A stretch of DNA of 64,000 nucleotides from JANPBY01 sp963820065 (GCA_963820065.1 CAWFYM010000010.1:372001-436000), one strand, 5' to 3'; positions 8,468 to 17,343 are shown, counted from the first letter of the stretch. Notes: generated from the sequence alone by a model not told the origin. Program-made: numbers and translations.

Positions 8468-10129
8468 CTACTCCACCAAGTCCACAGCCTCGGGCGCTTC
8501 ATCGGGCCGGTGGTGGGTCGCACCGGGTCCGACCGGGCTCCCTTCTCCGCCATGGCCGCTCTGCCACGAGACCGACTCCGCCTCCGACGGCAGCCATCGC
8601 ACAATGATGGCCAACCCGATGAGGCACAGGGCCATCGACAGGTAGGCCGCTGCCGCGAGCGACGTCATGAAGGCACTAGCACTCGCGTTCTGCAAGGCCG
8701 CGGCACCGACCGAATCGAGCTGCGCAGACACGGCGAAGGCCCCGGACACCGAGTCCTGAGCTGCTGCTGCCGCTTCGGGTGGGAGTCCCGAGAGCGCCGG
8801 CTCCACCTGCCCCGCATAGACGCTCGCCACCACCGACGAGATCACGGCGATCCCCAAGGCCGCCACGACCTGCCGCACCGTGTTCTGCACGGCCGAGCCG
8901 GCGCCCGAGCGGGCCGGCGGTGTCGCCAGGGTCATCCTCGTCGTCGACGGCGCCACGACGTTTCCGAGCCCCAGACCGAGACCCAAGAAGAGCAGGAGCA
9001 CCAGCCAAAGGGGCGACGTTGTGGTGAGCTGGGAAATCCCCAAGAAGACCAGGCTCACCAGCCCAAGACCGAAACCGACGACCTTGCGACCGCCGAAGCG
9101 GGCCACCGTCCGTGAGGATCGGGGGGCCGCGATGATCTGCCCGATCGCCACAGGCACCACGCAAAGGCCGGCCTGCAGCGGGCTGAAGCCGCGAACCACC
9201 TGCAGGTAGAACGTCAGAAAGATCAACGTGCCTGTCAGGGCCGCGAAAGCCAGCGACACCGCGGTCAGAGACACCGAGAAGCTGCGAATCTTGAACAGCG
9301 AGAGGTCGAGCGAGGGATGGTCGCTGCGCCACTCGAGCCAAACGAAGGCGACGATGAGCAGCAGGCCGCCGACCAGCGGGCCCAGCACCTCGATGGAGCC
9401 CCAATCGCGCGTATCACCGCCGTGCAAGATGCCGTAGGTCAGCAGCAGGAGGCCGGACACCGAGAGCAGCACGCCCAAGGGGTCGAGGCGCCCGGGCTTG
9501 GGATTCTTGCTCTCCGGCACGAGGAACCAGATCGCGATGACACCCACCACGACGATCGGCACATTGATGAGGAAGACCGAGCCCCACCAGAAGTGCTCGA
9601 TGAGAAACCCGCCGAGGACGGGACCGATCGCTACCGCGGCGCCGACTGCCGCCGCCCACATGCCAATCGCCTTGCCGCGCTCGTGCGGGGGGAAGACCAC
9701 GGTGATGATCGCCAACGTCACCGGGAGCACCGAGGCTCCGCCAAGACCCATCACGCCACGGAAGAGGATGAGCTGGTCGGGAGACTGGGCGTAGGCCGTG
9801 AGCAGCGAGGCCAGCCCAAACAAGACCAGGCCGATCATCAGGACCAGCTTGCGCCCGTAGCGGTCACCCAGGACGCCCCAGGTGAACAACATGGCGGCGA
9901 AGACGCACGTGTAGGAGTTGATCGACCAGACCAACTGTTCCTGCGTCGCGCCGAGCTCGCGGCTGATGGTCGGAAGGGCCACGTTGAGCACGGTGTTGTC
10001 GAGGACGACGACGAGCAGGCTGACGACGAGGACGCCGAGGATGGCCCAGCGCTTGGGGTTCAGCTCGCCTTGACCGGCGACGGCTCCCGCAGAGGCGTCC
10101 GGCGTAGCAGGGGGGTCGGGTTGGCTCAC
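8468..10129 (-). CDS. MFS drug:H+ antiporter, DHA2 (EmrB/QacA) type
   Basis: Integral membrane exporter of 553 residues, the length and hydrophobicity of a 14-helix DHA2 transporter. Motifs visible are LDNTVLNVALPTI (motif D1) in helix 1 near residues 43-56 and GDRYGRK (motif A) after helix 2 near residue 108. It probably exports hydrophobic cations or antibiotics using the proton gradient. GTG start at 10129 with GAGGAG about 6 nt upstream. It is the first gene of an operon with the downstream tetR, and is divergent from panB. Confidence 0.92.
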   Translation of the reverse strand: MSQPDPPATPDASAGAVAGQGELNPKRWAILGVLVVSLLVVVLDNTVLNVALPTISRELGATQEQLVWSINSYTCVFAAMLFTWGVLGDRYGRKLVLMIGLVLFGLASLLTAYAQSPDQLILFRGVMGLGGASVLPVTLAIITVVFPPHERGKAIGMWAAAVGAAVAIGPVLGGFLIEHFWWGSVFLINVPIVVVGVIAIWFLVPESKNPKPGRLDPLGVLLSVSGLLLLTYGILHGGDTRDWGSIEVLGPLVGGLLLIVAFVWLEWRSDHPSLDLSLFKIRSFSVSLTAVSLAFAALTGTLIFLTFYLQVVRGFSPLQAGLCVVPVAIGQIIAAPRSSRTVARFGGRKVVGFGLGLVSLVFLGISQLTTTSPLWLVLLLFLGLGLGLGNVVAPSTTRMTLATPPARSGAGSAVQNTVRQVVAALGIAVISSVVASVYAGQVEPALSGLPPEAAAAAQDSVSGAFAVSAQLDSVGAAALQNASASAFMTSLAAAAYLSMALCLIGLAIIVRWLPSEAESVSWQSGHGGEGSPVGPGATHHRPDEAPEAVDLVE

Positions 10130-10168
10130 GGATGGCTCCTCGGGAGGGCACGCTTGGTTGGCACCAAA

Positions 10169-10234
10169 ATACGGAACGACCTCGTATCGGAATCAGCGTA
10201 CGGCCGGCCGTTCCGAGACGCAAACGTTCCGTAT
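10169..10234. promoter_or_regulatory. Candidate TetR operator region upstream of the MFS-tetR operon
   Basis: A 10-bp inverted repeat, ATACGGAACG at 10169-10178 and CGTTCCGTAT at 10225-10234, brackets 46 bp. ATACG also pairs with CGTAT at 10183-10187, giving a 19-bp palindrome of TetR-operator size. It lies 40-105 bp upstream of the MFS start, in the divergent region shared with panB. Assignment to the neighbouring TetR is inference. Confidence 0.45.
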
Positions 10235-10350
10235 CCGCCCGTCATTCCCATCGCAGAGCCCCCGTTTCACGGCGGATCGGGGCTACCCTGGAACCGTCCA
10301 CCGTGACCGTACGGGGACCCGCGAGGGCCTCGAGACGAAGGGGAATTCTG

Positions 10351-11205
10351 ATGACCGAGGCGAGCACGCCCCCCGGGGCCGACCCACTCACGTTGTACGG
10401 CGGCCCGACCGGGCGCCGCATCACCGTCCGGGACCTCGCCGCAGCCAAGGCTGCGGGCGAACGCTGGCCGATGCTGACTTCGTACGACGCCCTGACCGCG
10501 GGTCTGTTCGATGCCGCTGGCATCCCGGTGCTGTTGGTGGGCGACTCCGCGTCCATGGTCGTCTACGGCCACGACTCCACCCTGCCGGTCACGGTCGACG
10601 AGATGGTGCCGCTGGTCTCCGCCGTGGTGCGCTCGACCTCTCGCGCGCTGGTCGTGGCTGACCTCCCCTTCGGCTCCTACCAAGCCTCACCCGAACAAGC
10701 ACTGACCACGGCCGCGCGGTTCGTCAAGGAGTCTGGCGCGCAGGCGGTCAAGCTCGAGGGCGGCCACCGGGTGCTCCCCCAGGTCGAGGCGCTCGTCGCC
10801 GCCGGGGTCCCCGTCATGGGCCACCTCGGCCTGACCCCTCAGTCGGTCAACGCCTTCGGTGGCTACCGCGTCCAGGGGCGTGGGGAGTCCGGCGACCAGC
10901 TCCTCCGCGACGCCAAGGCCCTGCAGCACGCCGGAGCCTTCGCGGTCGTCCTGGAGGTTGTGCCCGAAGACCTGGCGAGGCGGGTCACGAGCATGCTCGA
11001 GATTCCCACGATCGGCATCGGCGCCGGAGCAGGTTGTGACGCGCAAGTGCTGGTGTGGCAGGACCTCGCCGGCCTCAGCCCCAGAACCCCGAAGTTCGTG
11101 AAGCAGTACGCCGATCTGCGCTCGGTGCTTACCGGCGCCGTCCAGCAGTGGGCCACTGAGGTCGTCGACGGCAGCTACCCCGACGAGAAGCACGCCTACC
11201 GCTGA
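10351..11205 (+). CDS. panB: 3-methyl-2-oxobutanoate hydroxymethyltransferase
   Basis: First committed step of pantothenate synthesis: transfer of a hydroxymethyl group from methylene-tetrahydrofolate to alpha-ketoisovalerate, giving ketopantoate. The 284-residue product has the family signatures LTSYDALTAGLFDAAG near residue 40, VGDSASMVVYGHDSTLPV near residue 63 and AVKLEGG near residue 130, with Mg-binding acidic residues in these segments. ATG at 10351 has AAGGGGAA 6 nt upstream; a longer upstream frame is rejected because it lacks conserved sequence. No other pan genes are adjacent. It converges on fbiC with only 7 nt between stop codons. Confidence 0.95.
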   Translation: MTEASTPPGADPLTLYGGPTGRRITVRDLAAAKAAGERWPMLTSYDALTAGLFDAAGIPVLLVGDSASMVVYGHDSTLPVTVDEMVPLVSAVVRSTSRALVVADLPFGSYQASPEQALTTAARFVKESGAQAVKLEGGHRVLPQVEALVAAGVPVMGHLGLTPQSVNAFGGYRVQGRGESGDQLLRDAKALQHAGAFAVVLEVVPEDLARRVTSMLEIPTIGIGAGAGCDAQVLVWQDLAGLSPRTPKFVKQYADLRSVLTGAVQQWATEVVDGSYPDEKHAYR

Positions 11206-11212
11206 TCACGGC

Positions 11213-13840
11213 TCATTGGGTTGAGGGCACCAGCCCACCCGATACGACCGGCAGGTAGTTGGTCACACGCCGACTGATCGCCTGCCGGTCGGCAGGCACC
11301 TCACCGTAGGTGGTGGTGCGTTGCCGCACGGGGCGTCCGTCGGTCATCTGCTCGAGCTCGGCAGGGGTCTTCGACGAGCCGTGCCCTGATCCGGCCATCC
11401 GCGAGATGGTCTCCTCCATCAGCGTGCCACCGAGGTCGTCGACGCCCGAACGCAACATCGCTCGCGTGCCCTCGACTCCGAGCTTGACCCACGACGTCTG
11501 GACGTGGTCGATACGGCCGTGCAGGAGAAGACGAGCCAGCGCGTGCACGGCCACGTTGTCGCGGTCGGTCGGTCCGGGCCTGGCGGCGCCGGCGAGATAG
11601 ATCGGTGAGTTCTGATGGACGAACGGCAGGGGTACGAACTCGGTGAACCCGCCGGTCTCCTCCTGCAGCTGCGCGAGCAGTCGCAGGTGAGCCACCCAGT
11701 GCCTCGGCGCGTCCACGTGGCCGTACATCATCGTCGAGCTGGAGGGCAGCCCGACCCGGTGGGCCGTGGTGATGACCTCGATCCAGGACGCCGTGGGCAA
11801 CTTGCCCTTGGTCAGCACCCAGCGCACGTCGTCATCGAGGATCTCAGCGGCCGTGCCTGGCACCGAGTCGAGGCCGGCTTCCTTGAGCGCCACCAGGAAG
11901 TCGTGGATCGACAAGCCGGTGCGCGAGGCGCCGTTGACGACCTCCATCGGGCTGAACGCATGCAGGTGGATCTCTGGCACGCGGGCCTTCACGGCTCGCG
12001 CCAGGTCGAAGTACGCCGTGCCTGGAAGGTCGGGATCGATGCCGCCCTGCAGGCACACCTCGGTGGCCCCAGCACGCCACGCGGCCTCAACCCGGTCGGC
12101 CACCTCGTCGAGCGACAGCGTGTAGGCGTCCGCGTCCGTGCGGCGCTGGGCGAAGGCGCAGAACCGGCAGCCCGTGTAGCAGACATTGGTGAAGTTGATG
12201 TTGCGGTTGACGACGTAGGTGACGGTGTCACCGACCACATCGGCGCGTACGGCGTCCGCGAGCCGGGCCAGCTCGGTCAGGGCCGGCCCCTCAGCCACCG
12301 CCAACGCCAACGCTTGCTCGTCGTCGAGCGAACGCGGGTCCCGTTCGGCAGCGCGCAGCGCCTCGACCACGTCGCGCTCGAGCCGTTGCGGCGCTCTCCC
12401 CGCCGGGACGGTCGGCTCGAGACCGTGTCGCTCGACCACACCTTCGCGCAACTCGGCCCAGTCGCCATAGACCTCGTCGAAGTCGCCCCGACGGTCGTCG
12501 GAGCGGCCGGCCACGTCGATGTCGACGTTGAGGTCGACACGCCCGCTGCTCCCCCATTCGGGGTCAGGCTCCTGCCAGGGGCGCCCCACCGGGACCCTGC
12601 CCTCGACGGCAAGCCCGGTCAACGGATCGGCGAGGGCGCGCACGTGGGGAACGACCCTTGGGTCGAGCCAGGGAGCTTCGCGCCGCACGTACTCCGGATG
12701 GGCGGTCAGCCGTTCCCGCAGCACGAAACCCGCCTCGGCGGTCCACTGCCGGAGATCGTCCAGGTGAGGCCACGGCCGCTCCGGATTCACGTGGTCCGGC
12801 GTGAGCGGGCTGACCCCGCCCCAGTCGTCTACACCGGCCGCCAGCAGCCGGCCGATCTCGCCGGGCTCAGACAAGTTGGGCGGGACCTGGATGCGCATCC
12901 CTGGGCCGAGGACCAATCGGGCGACGGCCACGGCCGCCAGAAACTCCTCGGCGCCGGTGTCCGGCTCGTCGGCCATCGCCGTCTCAGCCTTCGCGCGAAA
13001 GTTCTGGACGATGACTTCCTGCACGTGCCCGGCGCGACGCGCGGCTGCCCGAAGCGCGAACAAGGATTCCGCCCGCTCGCCGACGGTCTCGCCGATGCCA
13101 ACAAGAATTCCCGAGGTGAAGGGGATGTTGAGGCGGCCCGCGTCCTCGATGACGCGAAGGCGGACGGCTGGGTCCTTGTCGGGCGATCCGTAGTGGCACC
13201 CGCCGACCTCATCGATGAGACGGCGCGAGGTGGACTCGAGCATCAACCCCATGGACGGTGCGACCGCACGCAGCCGAAGCATCTCTTCCCACGACATCAC
13301 CCCGGGGTTGAGATGTGGGAGGAGTCCGGTCTCCTCCAGCACGCGGACCGCCATGGCGCGGACGTAGCCCAAGGTCGAGTCGTAGCCACGCGCATCGAGC
13401 CATGCACGCGCTGCTGGCCAGCGGTCCTCCGGCCGGTCACCAAGGGTGAACAGCGCCTCCTTGCAGCCCAAGGCGGCACCCTGCCGGGCGATCTCGAGCA
13501 CCTCGTCGGGTTCGAGGTAGGCGGCCGGCAACCGACCCGGAACCGTGGCGAAGGTGCAGTAGTGGCAGCGGTCCCGGCACAACCGCGTCAGCGGGACGAA
13601 CACTTTCCTGCTGTAGGTGACGATCCCCGGCCGGCCAGCGGACTCCAACCCGAGATCCCGGACCCGGCCGGCAGCAGCGCAGAGCGCGTCCAGGTCGTCG
13701 CCGCGCGCCTCGAGCAACAACGCGGCTTCGGCGACATCCAAGGACTTGGCGGACCCGGCTCGGGCGAGCACGCGGCGCATAGCCGACGGGCCGCCCGGCG
13801 CGGCTGCGCCACCACGGCGGGGATCGCTCGTACCAGTCAC
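11213..13840 (-). CDS. fbiC: FO synthase (CofG/CofH fusion)
   Basis: Makes FO, the deazaflavin chromophore of coenzyme F420, from the riboflavin precursor 5-amino-6-ribitylaminouracil and tyrosine. The 875-residue protein fuses two radical-SAM domains. The CofG half has its 4Fe-4S cluster motif at C88, C92 and C95 (CRDRCHYC). The CofH half has a second CxxxCxxC (CYTGCRFC) near residues 547-555. Such a fusion is the actinobacterial arrangement. The GTG at 13840 is chosen because GGAGG sits 5 nt upstream; a longer frame back to 13966 would lack this. It is divergent from npdG, which uses the finished cofactor. Confidence 0.96.
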   Translation of the reverse strand: MTGTSDPRRGGAAAPGGPSAMRRVLARAGSAKSLDVAEAALLLEARGDDLDALCAAAGRVRDLGLESAGRPGIVTYSRKVFVPLTRLCRDRCHYCTFATVPGRLPAAYLEPDEVLEIARQGAALGCKEALFTLGDRPEDRWPAARAWLDARGYDSTLGYVRAMAVRVLEETGLLPHLNPGVMSWEEMLRLRAVAPSMGLMLESTSRRLIDEVGGCHYGSPDKDPAVRLRVIEDAGRLNIPFTSGILVGIGETVGERAESLFALRAAARRAGHVQEVIVQNFRAKAETAMADEPDTGAEEFLAAVAVARLVLGPGMRIQVPPNLSEPGEIGRLLAAGVDDWGGVSPLTPDHVNPERPWPHLDDLRQWTAEAGFVLRERLTAHPEYVRREAPWLDPRVVPHVRALADPLTGLAVEGRVPVGRPWQEPDPEWGSSGRVDLNVDIDVAGRSDDRRGDFDEVYGDWAELREGVVERHGLEPTVPAGRAPQRLERDVVEALRAAERDPRSLDDEQALALAVAEGPALTELARLADAVRADVVGDTVTYVVNRNINFTNVCYTGCRFCAFAQRRTDADAYTLSLDEVADRVEAAWRAGATEVCLQGGIDPDLPGTAYFDLARAVKARVPEIHLHAFSPMEVVNGASRTGLSIHDFLVALKEAGLDSVPGTAAEILDDDVRWVLTKGKLPTASWIEVITTAHRVGLPSSSTMMYGHVDAPRHWVAHLRLLAQLQEETGGFTEFVPLPFVHQNSPIYLAGAARPGPTDRDNVAVHALARLLLHGRIDHVQTSWVKLGVEGTRAMLRSGVDDLGGTLMEETISRMAGSGHGSSKTPAELEQMTDGRPVRQRTTTYGEVPADRQAISRRVTNYLPVVSGGLVPSTQ

Positions 13841-13883
13841 GGGAGCCTCCGCATCGTGGACGGCCGGCAGGTCGCCAACCCCC

Positions 13884-13889
13884 AATCTA
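13884..13889 (-). promoter_or_regulatory. Candidate -10 box of fbiC
   Basis: TAGATT read on the minus strand, about 44 nt upstream of the fbiC GTG, which leaves room for a short leader carrying GGAGG. No good -35 hexamer is visible. It lies in the 167-bp region divergent with npdG. Confidence 0.35.
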
Positions 13890-14007
13890 GGAGGCGTGAC
13901 CGCGTACCGACGTTGGGGGCACGCCCTGCTCATAGAGGCTTCGGGTGACAGACTGTGCGACCGCACCGTTCACCACACACCCATCCCTCACCAGGACAGG
14001 CGCGAAG

Positions 14008-14658
14008 ATGCGGATCGGAATCCTCGGCGGCACCGGACCTCAGGGCCGCGGACTGGCGCGCCGGTTCGCCCTCGCCGACGTCGACGTCACCCTCGGGTCC
14101 CGGGACGCGGGACGGGCGGAGGCGGCCGCACGCTCCCTCCATCCCTCCGTCGGCTGGGGCGACAACCTCTCGTGCGCTGAGTCCAGCGACCTGGTCATCG
14201 CAGCCGTCCCCTTCGAGGGCCATCAGAAGCTGCTCACGACCCTGAGTGCGGCGCTGGAGGGCAAGATCCTCGTCGACTGCGTCAACCCGTTGGCCTTCGA
14301 TGCCCAAGGCGCCTTCGCGATCGACGTGGCGGAGGGCTCGTGCGCCGAGCAGGCGGCCGCGGCTGTCCCCGGGGCACACGTCGTGGGCGCGTTCCACCAC
14401 GTGTCCGCCGTGCTGCTCCTGGACGAGAGGGTCACCTCCATCGAGTCCGACGTCCTGGTCGTCGGCGACGACCGAGCGTCCGTGGACACGGTCTGCTCCT
14501 TGGCCGACGCGATCCCAGGCATGCGTGGCATCTATGCCGGTCGGTTGCGAAACTGTCGACAGGTTGAAGCACTCACGGCCAATCTCATCTCGGTCAATCG
14601 GCGTTACAAGGCTCACGCCGGGCTTCGGGTCACCGACGTACGACTCACGGACCTCTGA
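14008..14658 (+). CDS. npdG: NADPH-dependent F420 reductase
   Basis: Transfers hydride between NADP(H) and coenzyme F420, supplying F420H2 or NADPH. The 216-residue protein opens with the dinucleotide-binding motif GILGGTGPQGRGLARRFA (residues 4-21), then the NADP-phosphate segment LGSRD. Further along are AAVPFEGH and the segment GAFHHVSA, all typical of this family. ATG at 14008 is chosen; an upstream in-frame extension has no conserved residues. It lies back to back with fbiC, giving a small F420 module; the remaining F420 genes (fbiA, fbiB) are not in the window. Confidence 0.93.
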   Translation: MRIGILGGTGPQGRGLARRFALADVDVTLGSRDAGRAEAAARSLHPSVGWGDNLSCAESSDLVIAAVPFEGHQKLLTTLSAALEGKILVDCVNPLAFDAQGAFAIDVAEGSCAEQAAAAVPGAHVVGAFHHVSAVLLLDERVTSIESDVLVVGDDRASVDTVCSLADAIPGMRGIYAGRLRNCRQVEALTANLISVNRRYKAHAGLRVTDVRLTDL

Positions 14659-14664
14659 TCCGCG

Positions 14665-15270
14665 GTGGACACCGAACAGGTCGCGGCCCTGCGTGAGCTC
14701 CTGTCGACCACTGGCTGGATCGACCGGACGCGAGCTTTCGCTCGAACCATGCGCCGCACCACCACGACGCCCGAAGGCCTGCTGCTCGTGGGCACGCCCG
14801 AGGAGGAGCCGTGGCACCTCACGGCTCACCTCTCGGACGAGGCCCGCCTGACGGGCGACGCGCTGCTCATGCCCACCCTTGTCCGGTGGAACCCGCCCGT
14901 TGACTCGCCGCCGCACCTGTCCGTCACGATGCAGCGCCTCGAAGCGGCCAAGCGAGGCGAGACCGTCCTGGTCGTTTCCGAGGAGTCCGCTCCCGAGGGG
15001 CTGCTGCAGCGGGCGTGGGACGCGCGACAGTCCGGCGCGACCGTGCTCGCGCTCGACGGGGGCGACGAGGAGCTCGAAGGCGTGGCCCACGAGTCGCTCA
15101 GCATCATCGAAGCGGACCTCGTCGTTCCCGAGGTCTCCTTCGACAGCGTCCAGCACCTCGTCAGCGCGGCCGCCGGCGAAGCAGGCTCGAGTGCTCAGGG
15201 CGGCGGTCGGCGATTCCGTGACCGGCTGGGTCACCTGCTCGACGTCATCAGCGGGCCCAGCACGCGCTGA
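14665..15270 (+). CDS. Uncharacterised protein with weak SIS-like C-terminal half
   Basis: A 201-residue protein starting at GTG 14665, 6 nt after npdG. I do not recognise a named family. The C-terminal half (about residues 90-185) has the feel of a sugar-isomerase (SIS) fold: an ETVLVVSEES strand-loop, then ATVLALDGGD, then a helix ending SFDSVQHLVSAAAG. The N-terminal half contains a short threonine/arginine-rich patch (RRTTTTPEG). Tight spacing suggests cotranscription with npdG. No enzymatic function is proposed. Confidence 0.6.
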   Translation: MDTEQVAALRELLSTTGWIDRTRAFARTMRRTTTTPEGLLLVGTPEEEPWHLTAHLSDEARLTGDALLMPTLVRWNPPVDSPPHLSVTMQRLEAAKRGETVLVVSEESAPEGLLQRAWDARQSGATVLALDGGDEELEGVAHESLSIIEADLVVPEVSFDSVQHLVSAAAGEAGSSAQGGGRRFRDRLGHLLDVISGPSTR

Positions 15271-15344
15271 CCGCGGCAGGCTTCCGCTGCCGGCATCCAC
15301 AATCCTGTTGCACCCCGGGTCGCGATCCCGGAACCTGTGTCGCC

Positions 15345-16646
15345 GTGACTGTCCCCGAGTTGGCCCGGCGGCTACGGCTCGATGTGACGCCGCTGCGGAA
15401 CTCCCGGGACTTCCGCCTCGTCTTCGGCGCCGGGCTGATCTCCTACCTGGGTTCGATGATCACCTATGTCGCCCTGCCTTTCCAGGTGGCGCAGATCACC
15501 GGTTCGTTCGTCGCCGTCGGTGCGCTCGGTCTGGTCGAGCTCGTCCCCCTCATCGTGTTCGGCCTGTGGGGCGGAGCGCTGGCAGACGCTGTCGATCGAC
15601 GCCGGATGGTGCTGGCTACGGAGGCCGCGCTCGGCCTCACGTCTCTCGTCCTTCTCGCCAACGCCTTGTCGTCCTCGCCGCAGCTCTGGGTCATCTACGT
15701 CGTAGCCGCATTGGTCGCGTCGTGCGACGCACTGCAGCGTCCCAGTCTCGATGCTCTGATCCCACGCGTCGTCGCGCACGACGAGCTGGGTGCGGCCGCG
15801 GCACTGAACAGCCTTCGGTGGAACATCGGATCCCTGGCCGGCCCCGGGATCGGCGGACTGCTCATCGCGTGGTCCGGAGTCGCCCTGGCCTACGCCGCTG
15901 ACGTCGCGACCTTCGTCGTGTCCGTCGTGCTGTTGTGGCGGCTCCGCCCGGCCCCGGCCTCGGAAGAGGCAGAGACTGTCGGGCTGCGCAGCATCGCGTC
16001 CGGGCTGCGATACGCCTGGAGCCGTAAAGACCTGCTTGGGACCTACGCGGTCGATCTCACGGCGATGATCTTTGCGTTTCCGTTTGCTGTCTTTCCCTTC
16101 GTGGCCGAGAAGTACGGCACCGCATGGGCCCTGGGACTCCTGTACACCGCACCCACCGTCGGCGAGCTCGTGGCAACCGCCACGTCGGGGTGGACCCAAC
16201 ATGTGCGTCATCATGGCCGGGCGATCGTCCTGGCGGCGTTCGGCTGGGGCGCGGCGATCGCGCTGTTCGGGGCGATGAACAGCCTGCCCGCCGCCTTGGT
16301 GTTCTTGGCCTTCGCAGGCGCCTTCGACATGGTGAGTGGGCTGTTCCGCTCGCAGATGTGGAACCAATCGATTCCCGATGCGCTCCGCGGGCGGATGGCC
16401 GGCATCGAGCTGCTCAGCTATTCGGTCGGGCCGACTCTGGGACAGGTTCGCGTCAGTGTTGCTGCCTCGCGCTACGGACTTCGTACGTCCTTGGTCAGCG
16501 GCGGCCTGCTCTGCATGGCCGGCGTGGCGTTGCTCACCTTCTGCCTTCCGTCGCTGTGGCGATACGACGCGACGACTGACGTCAACACCTTGGAACAAAA
16601 GAGGATTCGCTCGCTGCGCGCGGATCAGCACGACCCACCGGTGTGA
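15345..16646 (+). CDS. MFS transporter, EntS/MFS_3-like
   Basis: A 433-residue integral membrane protein with about 12 predicted helices. After helix 2 it has the MFS motif-A variant GGALADAVDRRRM (near residue 78), and a second half-repeat after a central cytoplasmic loop near residue 200. The overall pattern (FRLVFGAGLISYLGSMITYVALPFQV near residue 25, cited by its core LISYLGSMITYVALPF) matches the exporter group that includes enterobactin exporter EntS and macrolide exporters. The substrate is unknown. GTG start at 15345. There is no adjacent siderophore gene. Confidence 0.85.
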   Translation: MTVPELARRLRLDVTPLRNSRDFRLVFGAGLISYLGSMITYVALPFQVAQITGSFVAVGALGLVELVPLIVFGLWGGALADAVDRRRMVLATEAALGLTSLVLLANALSSSPQLWVIYVVAALVASCDALQRPSLDALIPRVVAHDELGAAAALNSLRWNIGSLAGPGIGGLLIAWSGVALAYAADVATFVVSVVLLWRLRPAPASEEAETVGLRSIASGLRYAWSRKDLLGTYAVDLTAMIFAFPFAVFPFVAEKYGTAWALGLLYTAPTVGELVATATSGWTQHVRHHGRAIVLAAFGWGAAIALFGAMNSLPAALVFLAFAGAFDMVSGLFRSQMWNQSIPDALRGRMAGIELLSYSVGPTLGQVRVSVAASRYGLRTSLVSGGLLCMAGVALLTFCLPSLWRYDATTDVNTLEQKRIRSLRADQHDPPV

Positions 16647-16718
16647 CACGCGACAGCGATCAAAGACCGGCGTACGTGCCCTTGGACCGAGAACGTGTCA
16701 GGCTTCGCCCTAAGAGTC

Positions 16719-16737
16719 GTCCGGCACCGTGCCGGAC
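16719..16737 (+). promoter_or_regulatory. Perfect hairpin in the 5' leader of the H1-like gene
   Basis: GTCCGGCA-CCG-TGCCGGAC: 8-bp stem, 3-nt loop. It ends 10 nt before the AGGAGG of the DUF1508/H1-like gene. It could be the 3' end signal of the upstream MFS gene or a leader structure; there is no T-run. Confidence 0.5.
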
Positions 16738-16758
16738 CACCGTGTTCAGGAGGCACCC

Positions 16759-17262
16759 GTGCCGGCGAAGTTCGTACTGTCGAAAGACAAGGCGGGCAAG
16801 TTCCGCTTCAACCTGTTGGCCAGCAACGGTCTGGTGATTGCCTCATCTCAGGGCTACCAGACGAAGATCGCCGCCACCGGCGGGATCAACTCGATCAAGA
16901 AGAACGCCGCTGGCGCCGCTGTCGTTGATGAGACTCTCGCGGCCAAGAAGGCTCCAGCAAAGAAGGCAGCCGCGAAGAAGGCGCCGGCCAAGAAGGCCAC
17001 TGCGAAGAAGACGGCCGCCAAGAAGACGGCCACGAAGAAGACTGCGGCTAAGAAGACCGTCGCGAAGAAGGCTCCCGCCAAGAAGACGGTGGCCAAGAAG
17101 GCCCCCGCGAAGCGGACAGCAGCCAAGAAGACGGTGGCGAAGAAGGCCCCTGCGAAGCGGGCCACCACCAAGAGGGCTGCGCCCGCGCGCAAGACCGCCG
17201 CAAAGAAGGCTCCCGCCAAGCGGACGGCGAAGAAGGCTCCGGCCAAGCGTTCGGCGCGCTAG
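16759..17262 (+). CDS. DUF1508 (YegP-like) domain fused to an H1-like lysine/alanine/proline tail
   Basis: A 167-residue basic protein. Residues 1-50 form a single DUF1508 unit (KFVLSKDKAGKFRFNLLA, then GLVIASSQGYQTKIAA and GGINSIKKNA). Residues 62-167 are about twenty copies of a short (A/P)KK motif with T, A or V in between, like bacterial histone H1-like and HupB C-terminal tails. This strongly suggests DNA or RNA binding and a role on the nucleoid, but that is inference. GTG start at 16759 has AGGAGG 5 nt upstream. A strong hairpin follows the gene. Confidence 0.85.
   Translation: MPAKFVLSKDKAGKFRFNLLASNGLVIASSQGYQTKIAATGGINSIKKNAAGAAVVDETLAAKKAPAKKAAAKKAPAKKATAKKTAAKKTATKKTAAKKTVAKKAPAKKTVAKKAPAKRTAAKKTVAKKAPAKRATTKRAAPARKTAAKKAPAKRTAKKAPAKRSAR
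16943..17256 (+). repeat. Degenerate tandem coding repeat (AAG AAG-rich)
   Basis: Imperfect tandem units of about 12-15 bp built around GCCAAGAAG, encoding the (A/P)KK tail of the DUF1508/H1-like gene. The units stay in frame and vary at third positions, so selection is at protein level. Such tracts are prone to copy-number change. Confidence 0.8.
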
Positions 17263-17285
17263 CCCGGGCACCACGAAGTAGCGCA

Positions 17286-17318
17286 GAGGCCGCTCACCCA
17301 GAGAGGGTGGGCGGCCTC
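17286..17318 (+). terminator. Strong hairpin terminator after the H1-like gene
   Basis: A 14-bp stem with one G-T type mismatch: GAGGCCGCTCACCC, loop AGAGA, GGGTGGGCGGCCTC. It begins 23 nt after the stop codon. It has no U-tract, as is common for actinobacterial terminators. It also insulates the leaderless map promoter downstream. Confidence 0.7.
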
Positions 17319-17343
17319 ACGCGCATGAAGACGCAGGGCAACT

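Noticed and set aside
11615..13948. Long open frame of 777 codons on the plus strand over fbiC
   Set aside because: It is antisense to a fully motif-supported radical-SAM fusion, in the codon-position-mirrored frame typical of high-GC shadows, and has no recognisable domain.
16943..17256. Tandem GCCAAGAAG units as a possible CRISPR or satellite
   Set aside because: They are in frame, without spacers, and encode the (A/P)KK tail.
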